DNA of 39,046 nt from positions 1-39,046 of the forward strand of contig JBFHER010000005.1 of assembly GCA_041584055.1 (NCBI GenBank), given 5' to 3'. The stretch is from JBFHER01 sp041584055. Its GTDB lineage: Bacteria > Bacteroidota > Bacteroidia > Bacteroidales > UBA5342. The notes beneath the pieces were generated by a model. That model worked only from the letters and a program-made list of their open reading frames with translations. It had not been told where the DNA came from and did no database searches. The position numbers and the translations under genes were made by a program. Positions 15,974 to 23,809 of this stretch are shown one piece after another (position 1 is the first letter of the stretch; the number at the start of each line of letters is the position of its first letter).

Positions 15974-16483
15974 ATGATAAATATAACTCAGGTACTGTCA
16001 GGTGAGCACCAAATTATTTTAAGCGTCATTGATGCAACGCTTAAAGCGTGCACCGAAATTGAAAATGGGAAAGCCCTGAATCAGGAATATTTTATAAAGA
16101 CCGTCGACTTTATAAAAAATTATGCTGATAAATTTCATCATGCAAAAGAAGAAGACATCCTTTTTACTGCCATGCTGAAGAATCAGGAGTTGATGCATTG
16201 TAATCCAATTCCCGTGATGTTACATGAGCATGATGAAGGAAGAAAATGTGTTAAAGGCATGGAACATGCCTTATCCGAAAATGCTGTGGATGAATTGATT
16301 GAATATGCCAGAGCATATTGTATGCTTTTGGAGAATCACATATACAAAGAAGACAATGTATTGTATCCGATGGCAGAAGCAGCCTTGAGTGATAAAGAAA
16401 AAGAGGAAGTAAACAGAAAGTATCAGGAAGTTGAGCTTAAACTGAATGAAGAAATGAATTTAAGTGCATTAAGCAGTTTCTGA
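15974..16483 (+). CDS. Hemerythrin HHE domain protein
   Basis: This 169-residue protein is a single hemerythrin-like four-helix bundle. Likely iron ligands lie in LSGEHQIILSVIDA, KFHHAKEEDILFTAM, VMLHEHDEGRK and ENHIYKEDNVLYPMAE. The last two match the H-x3-E and H-x-x-x-E patterns of the family. Bacterial HHE proteins bind O2 or NO or support Fe-S repair. The start is 15 bp after the Rrf2 stop codon, making it the third gene of the RIC operon. This is the third of five hemerythrin- or NO-linked genes within 11 kb. Confidence 0.93.
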   Translation: MINITQVLSGEHQIILSVIDATLKACTEIENGKALNQEYFIKTVDFIKNYADKFHHAKEEDILFTAMLKNQELMHCNPIPVMLHEHDEGRKCVKGMEHALSENAVDELIEYARAYCMLLENHIYKEDNVLYPMAEAALSDKEKEEVNRKYQEVELKLNEEMNLSALSSF

Positions 16484-16609
16484 AATTATAATAGCGTCCC
16501 TGGACCCGGAGTCATATTTTACAATGAAATGCACTGATATCCGATAAAACTGATAGACTGATCTTACCCCCGTAAGCAATTGTTTTAAATACATTTAAAT
16601 TTTTCACAT

Positions 16610-17317
16610 ATGAAAACAATAGGAATATTGGGTGGATTAGGGCCGGAAGCTACAGCTGATTATTACAAAGAGATAATAAAAGGCTTCAATGAGAGGAACG
16701 AGAGTGAGAGTTTAAATTATCCTGAAATTGTTATTTACAGTGTTAATATGTCAAAATTCATCGGTCTGCTTGAAGTGAAGAATTACATCCAGGCAGCAGA
16801 TTATTTGGCACAATGCTTAAACAATATTAAGAATGCGGGGGCTGATTTTGCCGTTATTAGTGCTAATACGCCACATTTGCTGTTTAACGAAATACAGTCG
16901 AAGGTCGATTTGCCCCTCATCAGCATCGTGGCAGTGTGCGCACACAAAGCGCAGGAATATGCATTGAAAAAATGTGCCCTTTTAGGAACTAAATTTACAA
17001 TGCAAAACGATTTTTATAACAACGTATTTCGTCAGTATGGAATCGAAATATGCGTTCCTGAAACGAAGCAGATAGAGTTTATTAATTCAAAACTTTTTAA
17101 TGAACTTGAATTGGGAATATTCAAGGATGAAACAAGGCAGGAGCTGCTTGACATCGTGATGGAAATTCAAGAGAAGCAGGGAATCGATTCAGTCATATTG
17201 GGTTGTACAGAGTTTCCACTCATGTTTAAAGAAAGTGATTATTTGGGGCTGCCATTTTTAAATACAACGAAGGTCCATGTGGATGCCATCATAAAAGCGA
17301 GTTTGGATGATCACTAA
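16610..17317 (+). CDS. Aspartate/glutamate racemase family protein with Ala in place of first catalytic Cys
   Basis: The 235-residue protein begins KTIGILGGLGPEATADYY and belongs to the Asp/Glu racemase superfamily. These enzymes normally use two cysteines as acid/base pair. The second is present in ILGCTEFPLM (Cys199). At the first site the sequence reads ISANTPHLLF, with Ala85 where C-N-T is usual. Substitution at this position is known in some relatives (Thr in E. coli YgeA), so catalysis may be limited to one stereochemical direction or the substrate may differ. It leads a tight run of small genes (ferredoxin, DUF2024, ABM, PepSY) and its 3' end overlaps the ferredoxin gene by 11 bp. Confidence 0.88.
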   Translation: MKTIGILGGLGPEATADYYKEIIKGFNERNESESLNYPEIVIYSVNMSKFIGLLEVKNYIQAADYLAQCLNNIKNAGADFAVISANTPHLLFNEIQSKVDLPLISIVAVCAHKAQEYALKKCALLGTKFTMQNDFYNNVFRQYGIEICVPETKQIEFINSKLFNELELGIFKDETRQELLDIVMEIQEKQGIDSVILGCTEFPLMFKESDYLGLPFLNTTKVHVDAIIKASLDDH

Positions 17318-17501
17318 AGTTTGGCGTGACGACAGTGTAAATACATGTGTGGCCTGTAAGATTTGTCAATCTTTTGCTCCGAGGGTGTTTAAAGTTTTTG
17401 ATAAAATGATTGTTATGCCGAATGTAGATTATAACAAATATGAAGCGGAGATTAGGGAGGCAGCTGAGAGTTGCCCTACGGGAATTATTAAAATAAAATA
17501 G
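17307..17501 (+). CDS. Single-cluster 4Fe-4S ferredoxin
   Basis: This 64-residue ferredoxin has CVACKIC (Cys14, Cys17, Cys20) and a distal CP (Cys56), the ligand set of a monocluster [4Fe-4S] ferredoxin. The sequence between (APRVFKVFD and EAAESCPTGIIKI) follows the same fold. It is a soluble electron carrier. Its start lies inside the racemase coding end, and DUF2024 begins 1 bp after its stop codon. The position in a NO-response cluster suggests a donor for one of the neighbouring enzymes, but no partner can be named. Confidence 0.9.
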   Translation: MITKVWRDDSVNTCVACKICQSFAPRVFKVFDKMIVMPNVDYNKYEAEIREAAESCPTGIIKIK

Positions 17502-17502
17502 C

Positions 17503-17766
17503 ATGAAAGTAGCAGTATGGGACACCTATGTGGTACGAACGGATGGTAAAAGGATGCATTTCGATATCGTGGTGCCTAAGGATAAAAAGGAGGAAGATCA
17601 GATTTATAAATTTGGTCAGGAATACCTTTCAGGGAAACATGTTGTATCGGAAAAATTAACATCAAAAGAATGTAAATTCTGCCACATCGAAAGTGCATCC
17701 GACGCAATTGTAAATGATATTAAATTAAAAGGATACCACATTGTAGAAATGGAGAATTGTGGTTAA
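17503..17766 (+). CDS. DUF2024 family protein
   Basis: This 87-residue protein opens MKVAVWDTYVVRTDGKRMHF, which is the DUF2024 signature. It continues with FDIVVPKDKKEEDQIYKFG and a CKFCHIE motif (two Cys and a His), ending in IKLKGYHIVEMENCG. The family has no known function. The CxxCH-like CKFCHIE is not preceded by a signal peptide, so heme c attachment is not expected; metal binding is possible. It lies between the ferredoxin and the ABM-fold gene with almost no intergenic space. Confidence 0.88.
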   Translation: MKVAVWDTYVVRTDGKRMHFDIVVPKDKKEEDQIYKFGQEYLSGKHVVSEKLTSKECKFCHIESASDAIVNDIKLKGYHIVEMENCG

Positions 17767-17779
17767 AAAAAATAATAAG

Positions 17780-18085
17780 ATGTTTGCAAATACACCAAAT
17801 CCACCGTATTATGCTGTCATTTTCACTTCAAAAAGAAGTGATGGTGACAATGGCTATTCAGATATGTCAGAGATTATTGAGAGCCTTGTTAAAGAGCAAC
17901 CCGGTTACCTTGGGATGGAATCTGTCAGAAATGAGATTGGAATAACTGTTTGTTACTGGAAAGACATGGATTCCATAATGGCCTGGTCCAAAAACCTTAA
18001 GCACAAGGAAGCAAAGGAGAAAGGCAAATCAGAATGGTACAAGCAATACAAAGTGAGAATAAGTAAAGTAGAAGTAGAATATTAA
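17780..18085 (+). CDS. Antibiotic biosynthesis monooxygenase (ABM)-fold protein
   Basis: The product is a small ferredoxin-like-fold protein of about 101 residues: FANTPNPPYYAVIFTSKRS, then GYSDMSEIIESLVKEQPGYL, then GMESVRNEIGITVCYWKDM, and KNLKHKEAKEKGKSEWYKQY. This matches the ABM/YqjZ-like family, which includes heme-degrading and flavin-free monooxygenases as well as proteins of unknown role. I use ATG 17780; a GTG at 17759 would overlap the DUF2024 gene by 8 bp and add seven basic residues not typical of homologs. Some relatives handle heme, and a possible link with the PepSY membrane protein next door is only a suggestion. Confidence 0.85.
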   Translation: MFANTPNPPYYAVIFTSKRSDGDNGYSDMSEIIESLVKEQPGYLGMESVRNEIGITVCYWKDMDSIMAWSKNLKHKEAKEKGKSEWYKQYKVRISKVEVEY

Positions 18086-18097
18086 CGGATAGTCGGA

Positions 18098-19630
18098 TTG
18101 GGGAACATTGCTAAAACCTACAAAAAGCTGCACAAGTGGCCGGGACTGGTTATCTCGGTATTATTATTGTATTATAGCGTTACGGGAGTTTTTATGAATC
18201 ACAGGGAGTTTTTCTCCGGAATTGATGTGGGCAGAAACAATCTTCCTGAAAATTTTCATTATCACAATTGGAACAACGGTGCATTAAAAGGAAACCTCAT
18301 TCTTGGCAGTGACAGCATTCTTGTGTTTGGCAATATCGGCGTTTGGTTGTGTGATTCAACCTTTCAAAACTACCGTTCCTTTAATGCCGGTTTTCCAAAA
18401 GGAATGGATAACCGCAAACTATTTGATGTTCATCGCTCCAACGATGGCCGTTTGTATGCAGCCACTCATTTTGGTTTATTTGCTTATCATCCGGCGCAAA
18501 AGGAGTGGGTAAAGTTTCAGATGGACCTTGATATCAAACGTTTTGTTGCCATCGAAAGCGTTGGGGATACAATTTATGCACTCAACCGTTCCTACTTATT
18601 TAAGGGGGTATCAAATGGGATCAACACTGTTTTTCAGAAAATAGAATTACAGAAGCCCTTAGATTATAAAAATGATGTAAGCCTGTTTGAAACCATCTGG
18701 CAAATTCATTCAGGAGAGATATTTGGTTTGCCCGGAAAGCTGTTTGTTGATTTACTGGGTCTGATTACGTTTTTCCTTTCCCTTACCGGAATTTTATACT
18801 TCTTTTTCCCTGGATGGATTAAACGGCGAAAGAATAAATCAAAGGCATCTAATCGTATCATAACAGTGAATCGCTGGTCGTTAAAATGGCACAATCATAT
18901 CGGGGCATGGACATTTGTATCCCTGATCATCTTGTTTTTCACCGGTATGTTCCTTCGTCCACCACTTCTAATTGCAATTGCGAAGACCAAAGTTGCTCCT
19001 GTAAAATATTCACACCTCCATCAGGCAAACCCATGGTACGATAAATTAAGAGATTTGGTTTATGATGAAGACAAAGATGTTTTCCTTATGTCCTCCTCAC
19101 AGGGGATGTATTATATGACACAAGAAGACTTCCACCCTGTTCCATTTCAAATCCAACCTCCGGTAAGCGTTATGGGGATTAACACCTTGAAACCTGCTTT
19201 AAATGGAGCATATCTGATTGGTTCTTTTAGCGGATTGTTTTTATGGCATCCGTCTCATCACGAAATATACAACTATGCCCAAAGAAAACTGTATCAGGGC
19301 AACGCATCGGGCCGTCCTGTTGGTGATTTTAAAGTCACAGGATACATCCAAGATCAGGCAGGTAAACAATACATGGTAGACTACGACAAGGGTGTTATTC
19401 CACTTTTTCATAATAAGCCCTTTCCAAAAATGCCTGAAAATGTACTTGATGCTTCTAAAATGTCATTGTGGAATTTATCGCTGGAAATACACACGGGTAG
19501 ATTCTTTCAAGGTATGATCGGTGATTTTTATATTTTAATTGTTCCCCTGTCAGGATTGATCAGTATCATGGTAGTTTTAAGTGGATATTTACTTTGGAGA
19601 AAACGTTATCGAAGAAATCGAAGAAGGTAA
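18098..19630 (+). CDS. PepSY-associated TM helix domain protein
   Basis: This 510-residue membrane protein has four main hydrophobic segments. They are at about 16-36 (following KLHKWPG), 207-230 (LLGLITFFLSLTGILYFFFP), 264-290 (after KWHNHIGAW), and 478-500 (LIVPLSGLISIMVVLSGYLL). Large periplasmic loops lie between them. PepSY-TM proteins include ferric and heme-linked reductases; the His residues in KWHNHIGAW and KLHKWPG could ligate heme. The conserved KLHKWPG start requires translation from a TTG codon at 18098, since the frame contains no ATG before position 18193 and a stop codon lies at 18083. It ends the short-gene run that begins with the racemase. Confidence 0.85.
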   Translation: MGNIAKTYKKLHKWPGLVISVLLLYYSVTGVFMNHREFFSGIDVGRNNLPENFHYHNWNNGALKGNLILGSDSILVFGNIGVWLCDSTFQNYRSFNAGFPKGMDNRKLFDVHRSNDGRLYAATHFGLFAYHPAQKEWVKFQMDLDIKRFVAIESVGDTIYALNRSYLFKGVSNGINTVFQKIELQKPLDYKNDVSLFETIWQIHSGEIFGLPGKLFVDLLGLITFFLSLTGILYFFFPGWIKRRKNKSKASNRIITVNRWSLKWHNHIGAWTFVSLIILFFTGMFLRPPLLIAIAKTKVAPVKYSHLHQANPWYDKLRDLVYDEDKDVFLMSSSQGMYYMTQEDFHPVPFQIQPPVSVMGINTLKPALNGAYLIGSFSGLFLWHPSHHEIYNYAQRKLYQGNASGRPVGDFKVTGYIQDQAGKQYMVDYDKGVIPLFHNKPFPKMPENVLDASKMSLWNLSLEIHTGRFFQGMIGDFYILIVPLSGLISIMVVLSGYLLWRKRYRRNRRR

Positions 19631-19693
19631 AATTGTTGTAATTTACGCAGAAACAGGTGCGTACATGTAGAATGAAATAGCAATGCAATTGAG

Positions 19694-20347
19694 ATGACTG
19701 AATTTTGGGAAAGAGCTTTTGTAAACAAACAAATGATGTGGGGAGAGCAAGCTGCTGATTCCGTTAAGTATGCATTGAATTTATTTAAGGCTCAAGATTT
19801 TAAAAAAATTCTTATTCCAGGCTTTGGATATGGTAGAAATGCAGTTCCATTCATCGAAAATGGATTTGATGTAAGTGGCATTGAAATCTCCAAAACAGCC
19901 ATTGAGTTGGCAAAAAAGAACCTCGGAGAGCGTATTCAGGTTTATCATGGTTCAGTATGTGAAATGCCATTTAGTCAAGACTTGTATGATGGTGTTTTTT
20001 GTTATGCCTTAATTCATTTATTAAACAAAGATGCGCGTATCAATTTCATCAGTGATTGTTATCATCAGCTCAAACATAACGGATACATGGTTTTTGTTGC
20101 AGTATCTACATCGGATGCTATGTTTGGAGAAGGCATCAAAATAGATCATAACTGTTATAAAACCAGACATGGTATTGAGCTTTTCTTTTACAACATGAAA
20201 GCTATTGAAATTGAATTTGGTAAATTTGGGTTAATAGATGCGGTTGAGATAAATGATCCGGAGGAGATAGTCCGTGGAAAGCCAGGCTTAAAATTTTGGC
20301 AAATAACGTGTAAAAAAACAGAGAATGGAAGCATTAAAAATGGATAA
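19694..20347 (+). CDS. Class I SAM-dependent methyltransferase (TPMT-like)
   Basis: This is a 217-residue Rossmann methyltransferase. It starts TEFWERAFVNKQMMWGEQAA, as in the thiopurine-methyltransferase-like group. Motif I is ILIPGFGYGRNAVPF (about 39-53) and the acidic SAM residue is in VSGIEISKTAIE. Motif IV is DGVFCYALIHLL. It probably methylates a small thiol, metalloid or similar compound in the cytoplasm. The substrate cannot be read from the sequence. The same strand and the neighbouring cupin and DUF438 genes make membership of the stress island plausible. Confidence 0.88.
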   Translation: MTEFWERAFVNKQMMWGEQAADSVKYALNLFKAQDFKKILIPGFGYGRNAVPFIENGFDVSGIEISKTAIELAKKNLGERIQVYHGSVCEMPFSQDLYDGVFCYALIHLLNKDARINFISDCYHQLKHNGYMVFVAVSTSDAMFGEGIKIDHNCYKTRHGIELFFYNMKAIEIEFGKFGLIDAVEINDPEEIVRGKPGLKFWQITCKKTENGSIKNG

Positions 20348-20397
20348 ATTCTGTTCACCAGACAATTGGGATTTTAAACATACAAAATAAGACAGAC

Positions 20398-20736
20398 ATG
20401 ATTTCAAGAAATTACAAAACAGAACCTTTAAAGGACAATCCACACAAGGTGGACGTGCGACAAATGTACAATGATGCATCGGCCCAGATCATGCATATTA
20501 TGTTGAAACCAGGCCAATCGTTGAAGCCACATAAAACGCCAGTTGATGTGGTGTTTTACATATTGGAAGGAACCCCGACTATTCACGTGGGGGAAGCATC
20601 CCAGGTATTTGAAAAAGATACCCTGATTGAAAGTCCGGCGAACATTGTTCATTATTTAAGCAACGAAGGCAAAAATGATGCCCGGATTTTAGTAACAAAA
20701 GCACCCCGCCCAGAGAATAAAACAAGGATTTTATAG
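20398..20736 (+). CDS. Cupin domain protein
   Basis: This is a single-domain 112-residue cupin. Motif 1 is represented by KPGQSLKPHKTPVDVVFYIL, with His from KPHK and a degenerate second position, and motif 2 by VFEKDTLIESPANIVHYLSN. The usual HxH of motif 1 is reduced, but the remaining histidines could still bind a metal. Such small cupins occur beside DUF438 and hemerythrin genes in Bacteroidota. Function is unknown. The DUF438 gene begins 17 bp downstream. Confidence 0.87.
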   Translation: MISRNYKTEPLKDNPHKVDVRQMYNDASAQIMHIMLKPGQSLKPHKTPVDVVFYILEGTPTIHVGEASQVFEKDTLIESPANIVHYLSNEGKNDARILVTKAPRPENKTRIL

Positions 20737-20753
20737 ATCTTAAAAGAAACATT

Positions 20754-21998
20754 ATGAGTGAATTAATAAATAATTCAAGGTATAGGAAAGACAAGCTTAA
20801 AGAACTTATTTTAAAGCTTCATGATGGTGAATCTGCAGATGATGTTAGGCAACAGTTAATAGAATCCCTCAAAAATATTCCGTATGGTGAGGTGGTGGAA
20901 GTTGAGCAGGAACTGATGCAGGAAGGGCTGCCTCAGGAAGATGTACTTAAGTTATGTGATATTCACGGATCGGTTTTGGAGGGCAATGTGGATTTAAGTG
21001 CGGCGAAAGAAGTGCCTGAAGGACACCCGGTTGATGTTTTTAAACAAGAAAATAAAGCATTACTGAAAGTAGCAGAGAAAGTAAGAAAGTTGCTACAGGC
21101 TATTCGCATGGTAGAATCTGATGAATATAAAACATACATTCTTACGTTGCTGGGAAGTTTTAACGAGTTGATGGATGTGGATAAACATTATCAGCGTAAG
21201 GAATACCTCGTGTTTCCTTACCTTGAAAAAAATGAGATTACGGGTCCTCCCAAGGTAATGTGGGGAAAACACGATGAGATCCGGGAACAATTGAAAGCTT
21301 GCATCGAAATTCTAAAAACGCCTGAATTATCAAAAGAAGATTTGACCGATGCTCTTGATTTATTGTTTTTTCCTGCAATTCAGGGTGTGGTGGACATGGT
21401 TCAAAAGGAAGAAGAGATTCTTTTCCCCATGGCAATGGATGTGCTTACCATTGAAGATTGGTGGAACATCAACAAGCAAACACTTGAGTTTGGATTTACA
21501 CTTTACGATCCACAGACTGAATGGAAACCAGAGGGCTTAACCAACGAAGCTGATACAGGTTCCCTTGCAGGGGATGGATCTATTCAACTTCCTTCGGGAA
21601 GTTTCACCGCGCAGGAAATCATGGCCATTCTCAACACCATACCTGCGGACATGACATTTGTAGATAAGGATGACAAGGTAAAATATTTCACACAAGGGAA
21701 GGAACGCATCTTTGCGCGCAGTCGTTCCATCATTAACCGTGATGTGCGTTTGTGCCATCCACCGGGGAGTACACATATTGTTGAAAAGATTATTGACGAT
21801 TTTAAATCTGGAAATGCATCACACGCTCCATTCTGGATACAAATGAAGGGTAAATTTATTAAGATTGAATACTTTGCACTTCGCGATGAAAATGGCAAAT
21901 ATCTAGGGACGCTTGAATACTCCCAGGATCTGACAGAGAACAGAGCATTGGAAGGAGAACAACGTATCTTATCCTATGGTGAATCAAAAAAAGAATAA
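20754..21998 (+). CDS. DUF438-hemerythrin-PAS protein, copy 1
   Basis: The protein has 414 residues in three domains. DUF438 is at about 12-75 (KLKELILKLHDGESADDVRQ and EQELMQEGLPQEDVLKLCDI). A hemerythrin-like bundle at about 90-240 has GHPVDVFKQEN (His91), KHYQRKEYLVFPYLEK (His145), MWGKHDEIRE (His173) and QKEEEILFPMA. A PAS domain at about 284-405 has the conserved RLCHPPGSTHIVEKI (Cys334, His335, His341). The domain set suggests a cytosolic sensor of O2, NO or redox state, with no output domain. It is followed after 1 bp by the DUF1858-DUF2249 gene and then by a divergent paralog. Confidence 0.92.
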   Translation: MSELINNSRYRKDKLKELILKLHDGESADDVRQQLIESLKNIPYGEVVEVEQELMQEGLPQEDVLKLCDIHGSVLEGNVDLSAAKEVPEGHPVDVFKQENKALLKVAEKVRKLLQAIRMVESDEYKTYILTLLGSFNELMDVDKHYQRKEYLVFPYLEKNEITGPPKVMWGKHDEIREQLKACIEILKTPELSKEDLTDALDLLFFPAIQGVVDMVQKEEEILFPMAMDVLTIEDWWNINKQTLEFGFTLYDPQTEWKPEGLTNEADTGSLAGDGSIQLPSGSFTAQEIMAILNTIPADMTFVDKDDKVKYFTQGKERIFARSRSIINRDVRLCHPPGSTHIVEKIIDDFKSGNASHAPFWIQMKGKFIKIEYFALRDENGKYLGTLEYSQDLTENRALEGEQRILSYGESKKE

Positions 21999-21999
21999 A

Positions 22000-22518
22000 A
22001 TGAATAAACTGATTTTAACGCCCAAAACAAAAATATTTGATATGCTTGAGGCCTATCCTCAATTAGAAGATCTGTTGATTGCTTCTGCTCCTCCTTTTAA
22101 AAAATTGAAGAACCCTATTTTGCGCAAGACCATCACCAGGATTACAAGCTTGTCGCAGGCAGCTACTATCGGAGGTCTCAAAGTTGAAGATTTGATAAAT
22201 AAGCTTAGAGCGGAAGTCGGGCAGGCGGCAAGTGCAGATTTAGAGGATGAAAGTGTCAATTTTAATCAAGAGAAACCCGATTGGTTCAGTGAGGAACTAC
22301 TGAAAGATACCATCGATATCAGGGAGATGCTAAATGCCGGAGAACAACCTGTACATGAGGTGATTTCGGCAGTTAAACGCTTGGGGGAAAATGAGATATT
22401 GAAGGTTGTTGCACCATTTATACCAGCTCCATTAATCGCTAAATCATTGAGCTTGAGTTACCAACATTGGTTGGATCAAAAAGGGGAAGAAGAATATTGG
22501 GTGTTTTTTAAGAAGTAG
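22000..22518 (+). CDS. DUF1858-DUF2249 two-domain protein
   Basis: The protein has 172 residues. The N-terminus (LTPKTKIFDMLEAYPQLEDL, then LIASAPPFKKLKNPILRKT) is a DUF1858 domain, the small alpha-helical unit often beside hemerythrins. The C-terminal part (DTIDIREMLNAGEQPVHEVI, then FIPAPLIAKSLSLSYQHWL) has the DUF2249 pattern, a TusA-like fold. I use the ATG at 22000; an upstream ATG at 21976 lies within the preceding DUF438 gene and adds only a lysine-rich octapeptide. In Firmicutes and Bacteroidota, DUF1858 and DUF438 genes are habitual neighbours, so these gene products probably act together. No catalytic function is known. Confidence 0.87.
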   Translation: MNKLILTPKTKIFDMLEAYPQLEDLLIASAPPFKKLKNPILRKTITRITSLSQAATIGGLKVEDLINKLRAEVGQAASADLEDESVNFNQEKPDWFSEELLKDTIDIREMLNAGEQPVHEVISAVKRLGENEILKVVAPFIPAPLIAKSLSLSYQHWLDQKGEEEYWVFFKK

Positions 22519-22523
22519 AAAGG

Positions 22524-23714
22524 ATGTCGGAATTTACAAATACAAAAGCAAAACGACTGGCGAAATTGATGGCGCTGTCGCATTTGTTGTTAGAGACAGG
22601 AAATGCACACAGTTTTATTGTTGAAAACAGAGCATTTATTGAGACGGTAATTCCTACCGACTTTATTACTTTGTTTGATGAATTGGTTAAAGAAGGCCAT
22701 GAAATGCAAGACATCAAGGTACTTACAAACAAAGTGCTGAACATATTTCATGTTACCATCGAAAACTATCAACGCATAGAACCCAGGCCTGATTCTTTCC
22801 TGGGCGTGTTGGAACAAAATAACCGGGAAATGGAGCAGGTATTAAATAAAATACGACCTGTTTTCAAAGCCTTTGTGAAGGATGCCGAGAATGCAATGCT
22901 AAAAACAGAGCTTAAAGAACTGTTTATTAAGCTTGAGCAGTTTGCAAATCACTATACCATTAAGGAGAATGTGTTGTTCCCAATGATTGAGAAGACCTGG
23001 GATGACTATCGCTGCCTCCAGATTATGTGGTCCTTTCAGGATGATATCCGACGAAATATTAAGGACATTATCAATCAACTGGCCACCGATGAGCTTGAAT
23101 TAAAGTCCTTTAAACGCTGTGTAGGCGATGTTTTTTTTAATATGTTGGCCATTAAATTCAGGGAAGAATACATCTTGTTTCCGTACATACTTTCAACAAT
23201 CAGCGAACAGCAGCTTGAGGGAATGAATCTTGAAGGTTTTGAAATCGGTTACCCTTATATTAAGCCGCCTAAACCCGTGATTTCTGATGCACAACTCAAC
23301 ATTGAAGAAGGGCAGGTAAATCTTGGAACAGGAACCGTTAGTATTGAGCAAATAAAGCTCATATTTAATCACCTGCCGGTGGATATTACTTTTGTGGATG
23401 AAAATAATAAGGTTTGTTATTTCTCTACTCCACCGAAACGAATTTTTCCAAGAACTACGGCCATCATTGGGCGTGCAGTAAGCAATTGTCATCCTCCTGA
23501 AAGTGTTCATGTGGTAGAGCAAATCGTGGAATCCTTTCGTCTTGGAGAAAAAGACAGGGCTGATTTCTGGATCAAAATGAAAGGCGAATTTATCCTCATC
23601 CAGTACTTTGCTGTGAGAGATGCACAAAAATGCTACAAGGGTGTCATAGAAGTATCGCAGGAGATATCCGAAATTAAGGCTCTGGAAGGCGAAAAGCGAC
23701 TTCTGGACTGGTAA
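22524..23714 (+). CDS. DUF438-hemerythrin-PAS protein, copy 2 (divergent)
   Basis: This 396-residue paralog of the protein two genes upstream has the same domain order. The C-terminal PAS domain is well conserved (AVSNCHPPESVHVVEQIVES; VDENNKVCYFSTPPKRIFPR). The N-terminal DUF438 domain and the hemerythrin domain have drifted: His143 is retained (NHYTIKENVLFPMIEK). The positions of copy 1 His91 and His173 are now Arg88 and Gln172 (MWSFQDDIRR), so the di-iron site is probably incomplete. It may sense through PAS alone or form heterodimers with copy 1. Start is 5 bp after the preceding stop codon. Confidence 0.9.
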   Translation: MSEFTNTKAKRLAKLMALSHLLLETGNAHSFIVENRAFIETVIPTDFITLFDELVKEGHEMQDIKVLTNKVLNIFHVTIENYQRIEPRPDSFLGVLEQNNREMEQVLNKIRPVFKAFVKDAENAMLKTELKELFIKLEQFANHYTIKENVLFPMIEKTWDDYRCLQIMWSFQDDIRRNIKDIINQLATDELELKSFKRCVGDVFFNMLAIKFREEYILFPYILSTISEQQLEGMNLEGFEIGYPYIKPPKPVISDAQLNIEEGQVNLGTGTVSIEQIKLIFNHLPVDITFVDENNKVCYFSTPPKRIFPRTTAIIGRAVSNCHPPESVHVVEQIVESFRLGEKDRADFWIKMKGEFILIQYFAVRDAQKCYKGVIEVSQEISEIKALEGEKRLLDW

Positions 23715-23809
23715 ATTGATGTCTTATTTATCATCATTCAATTTTAATTTAAGGTGCAGAGTACGGAGGGATATTAAATTCGAGATATACTTTCCAAAGT
23801 AATTTGCAG

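Noticed and set aside
16533..16562. Three ACTGAT hexamers before the racemase gene
   Set aside because: Spacings of 16 and 8 bp with little else conserved; too short to separate from chance.
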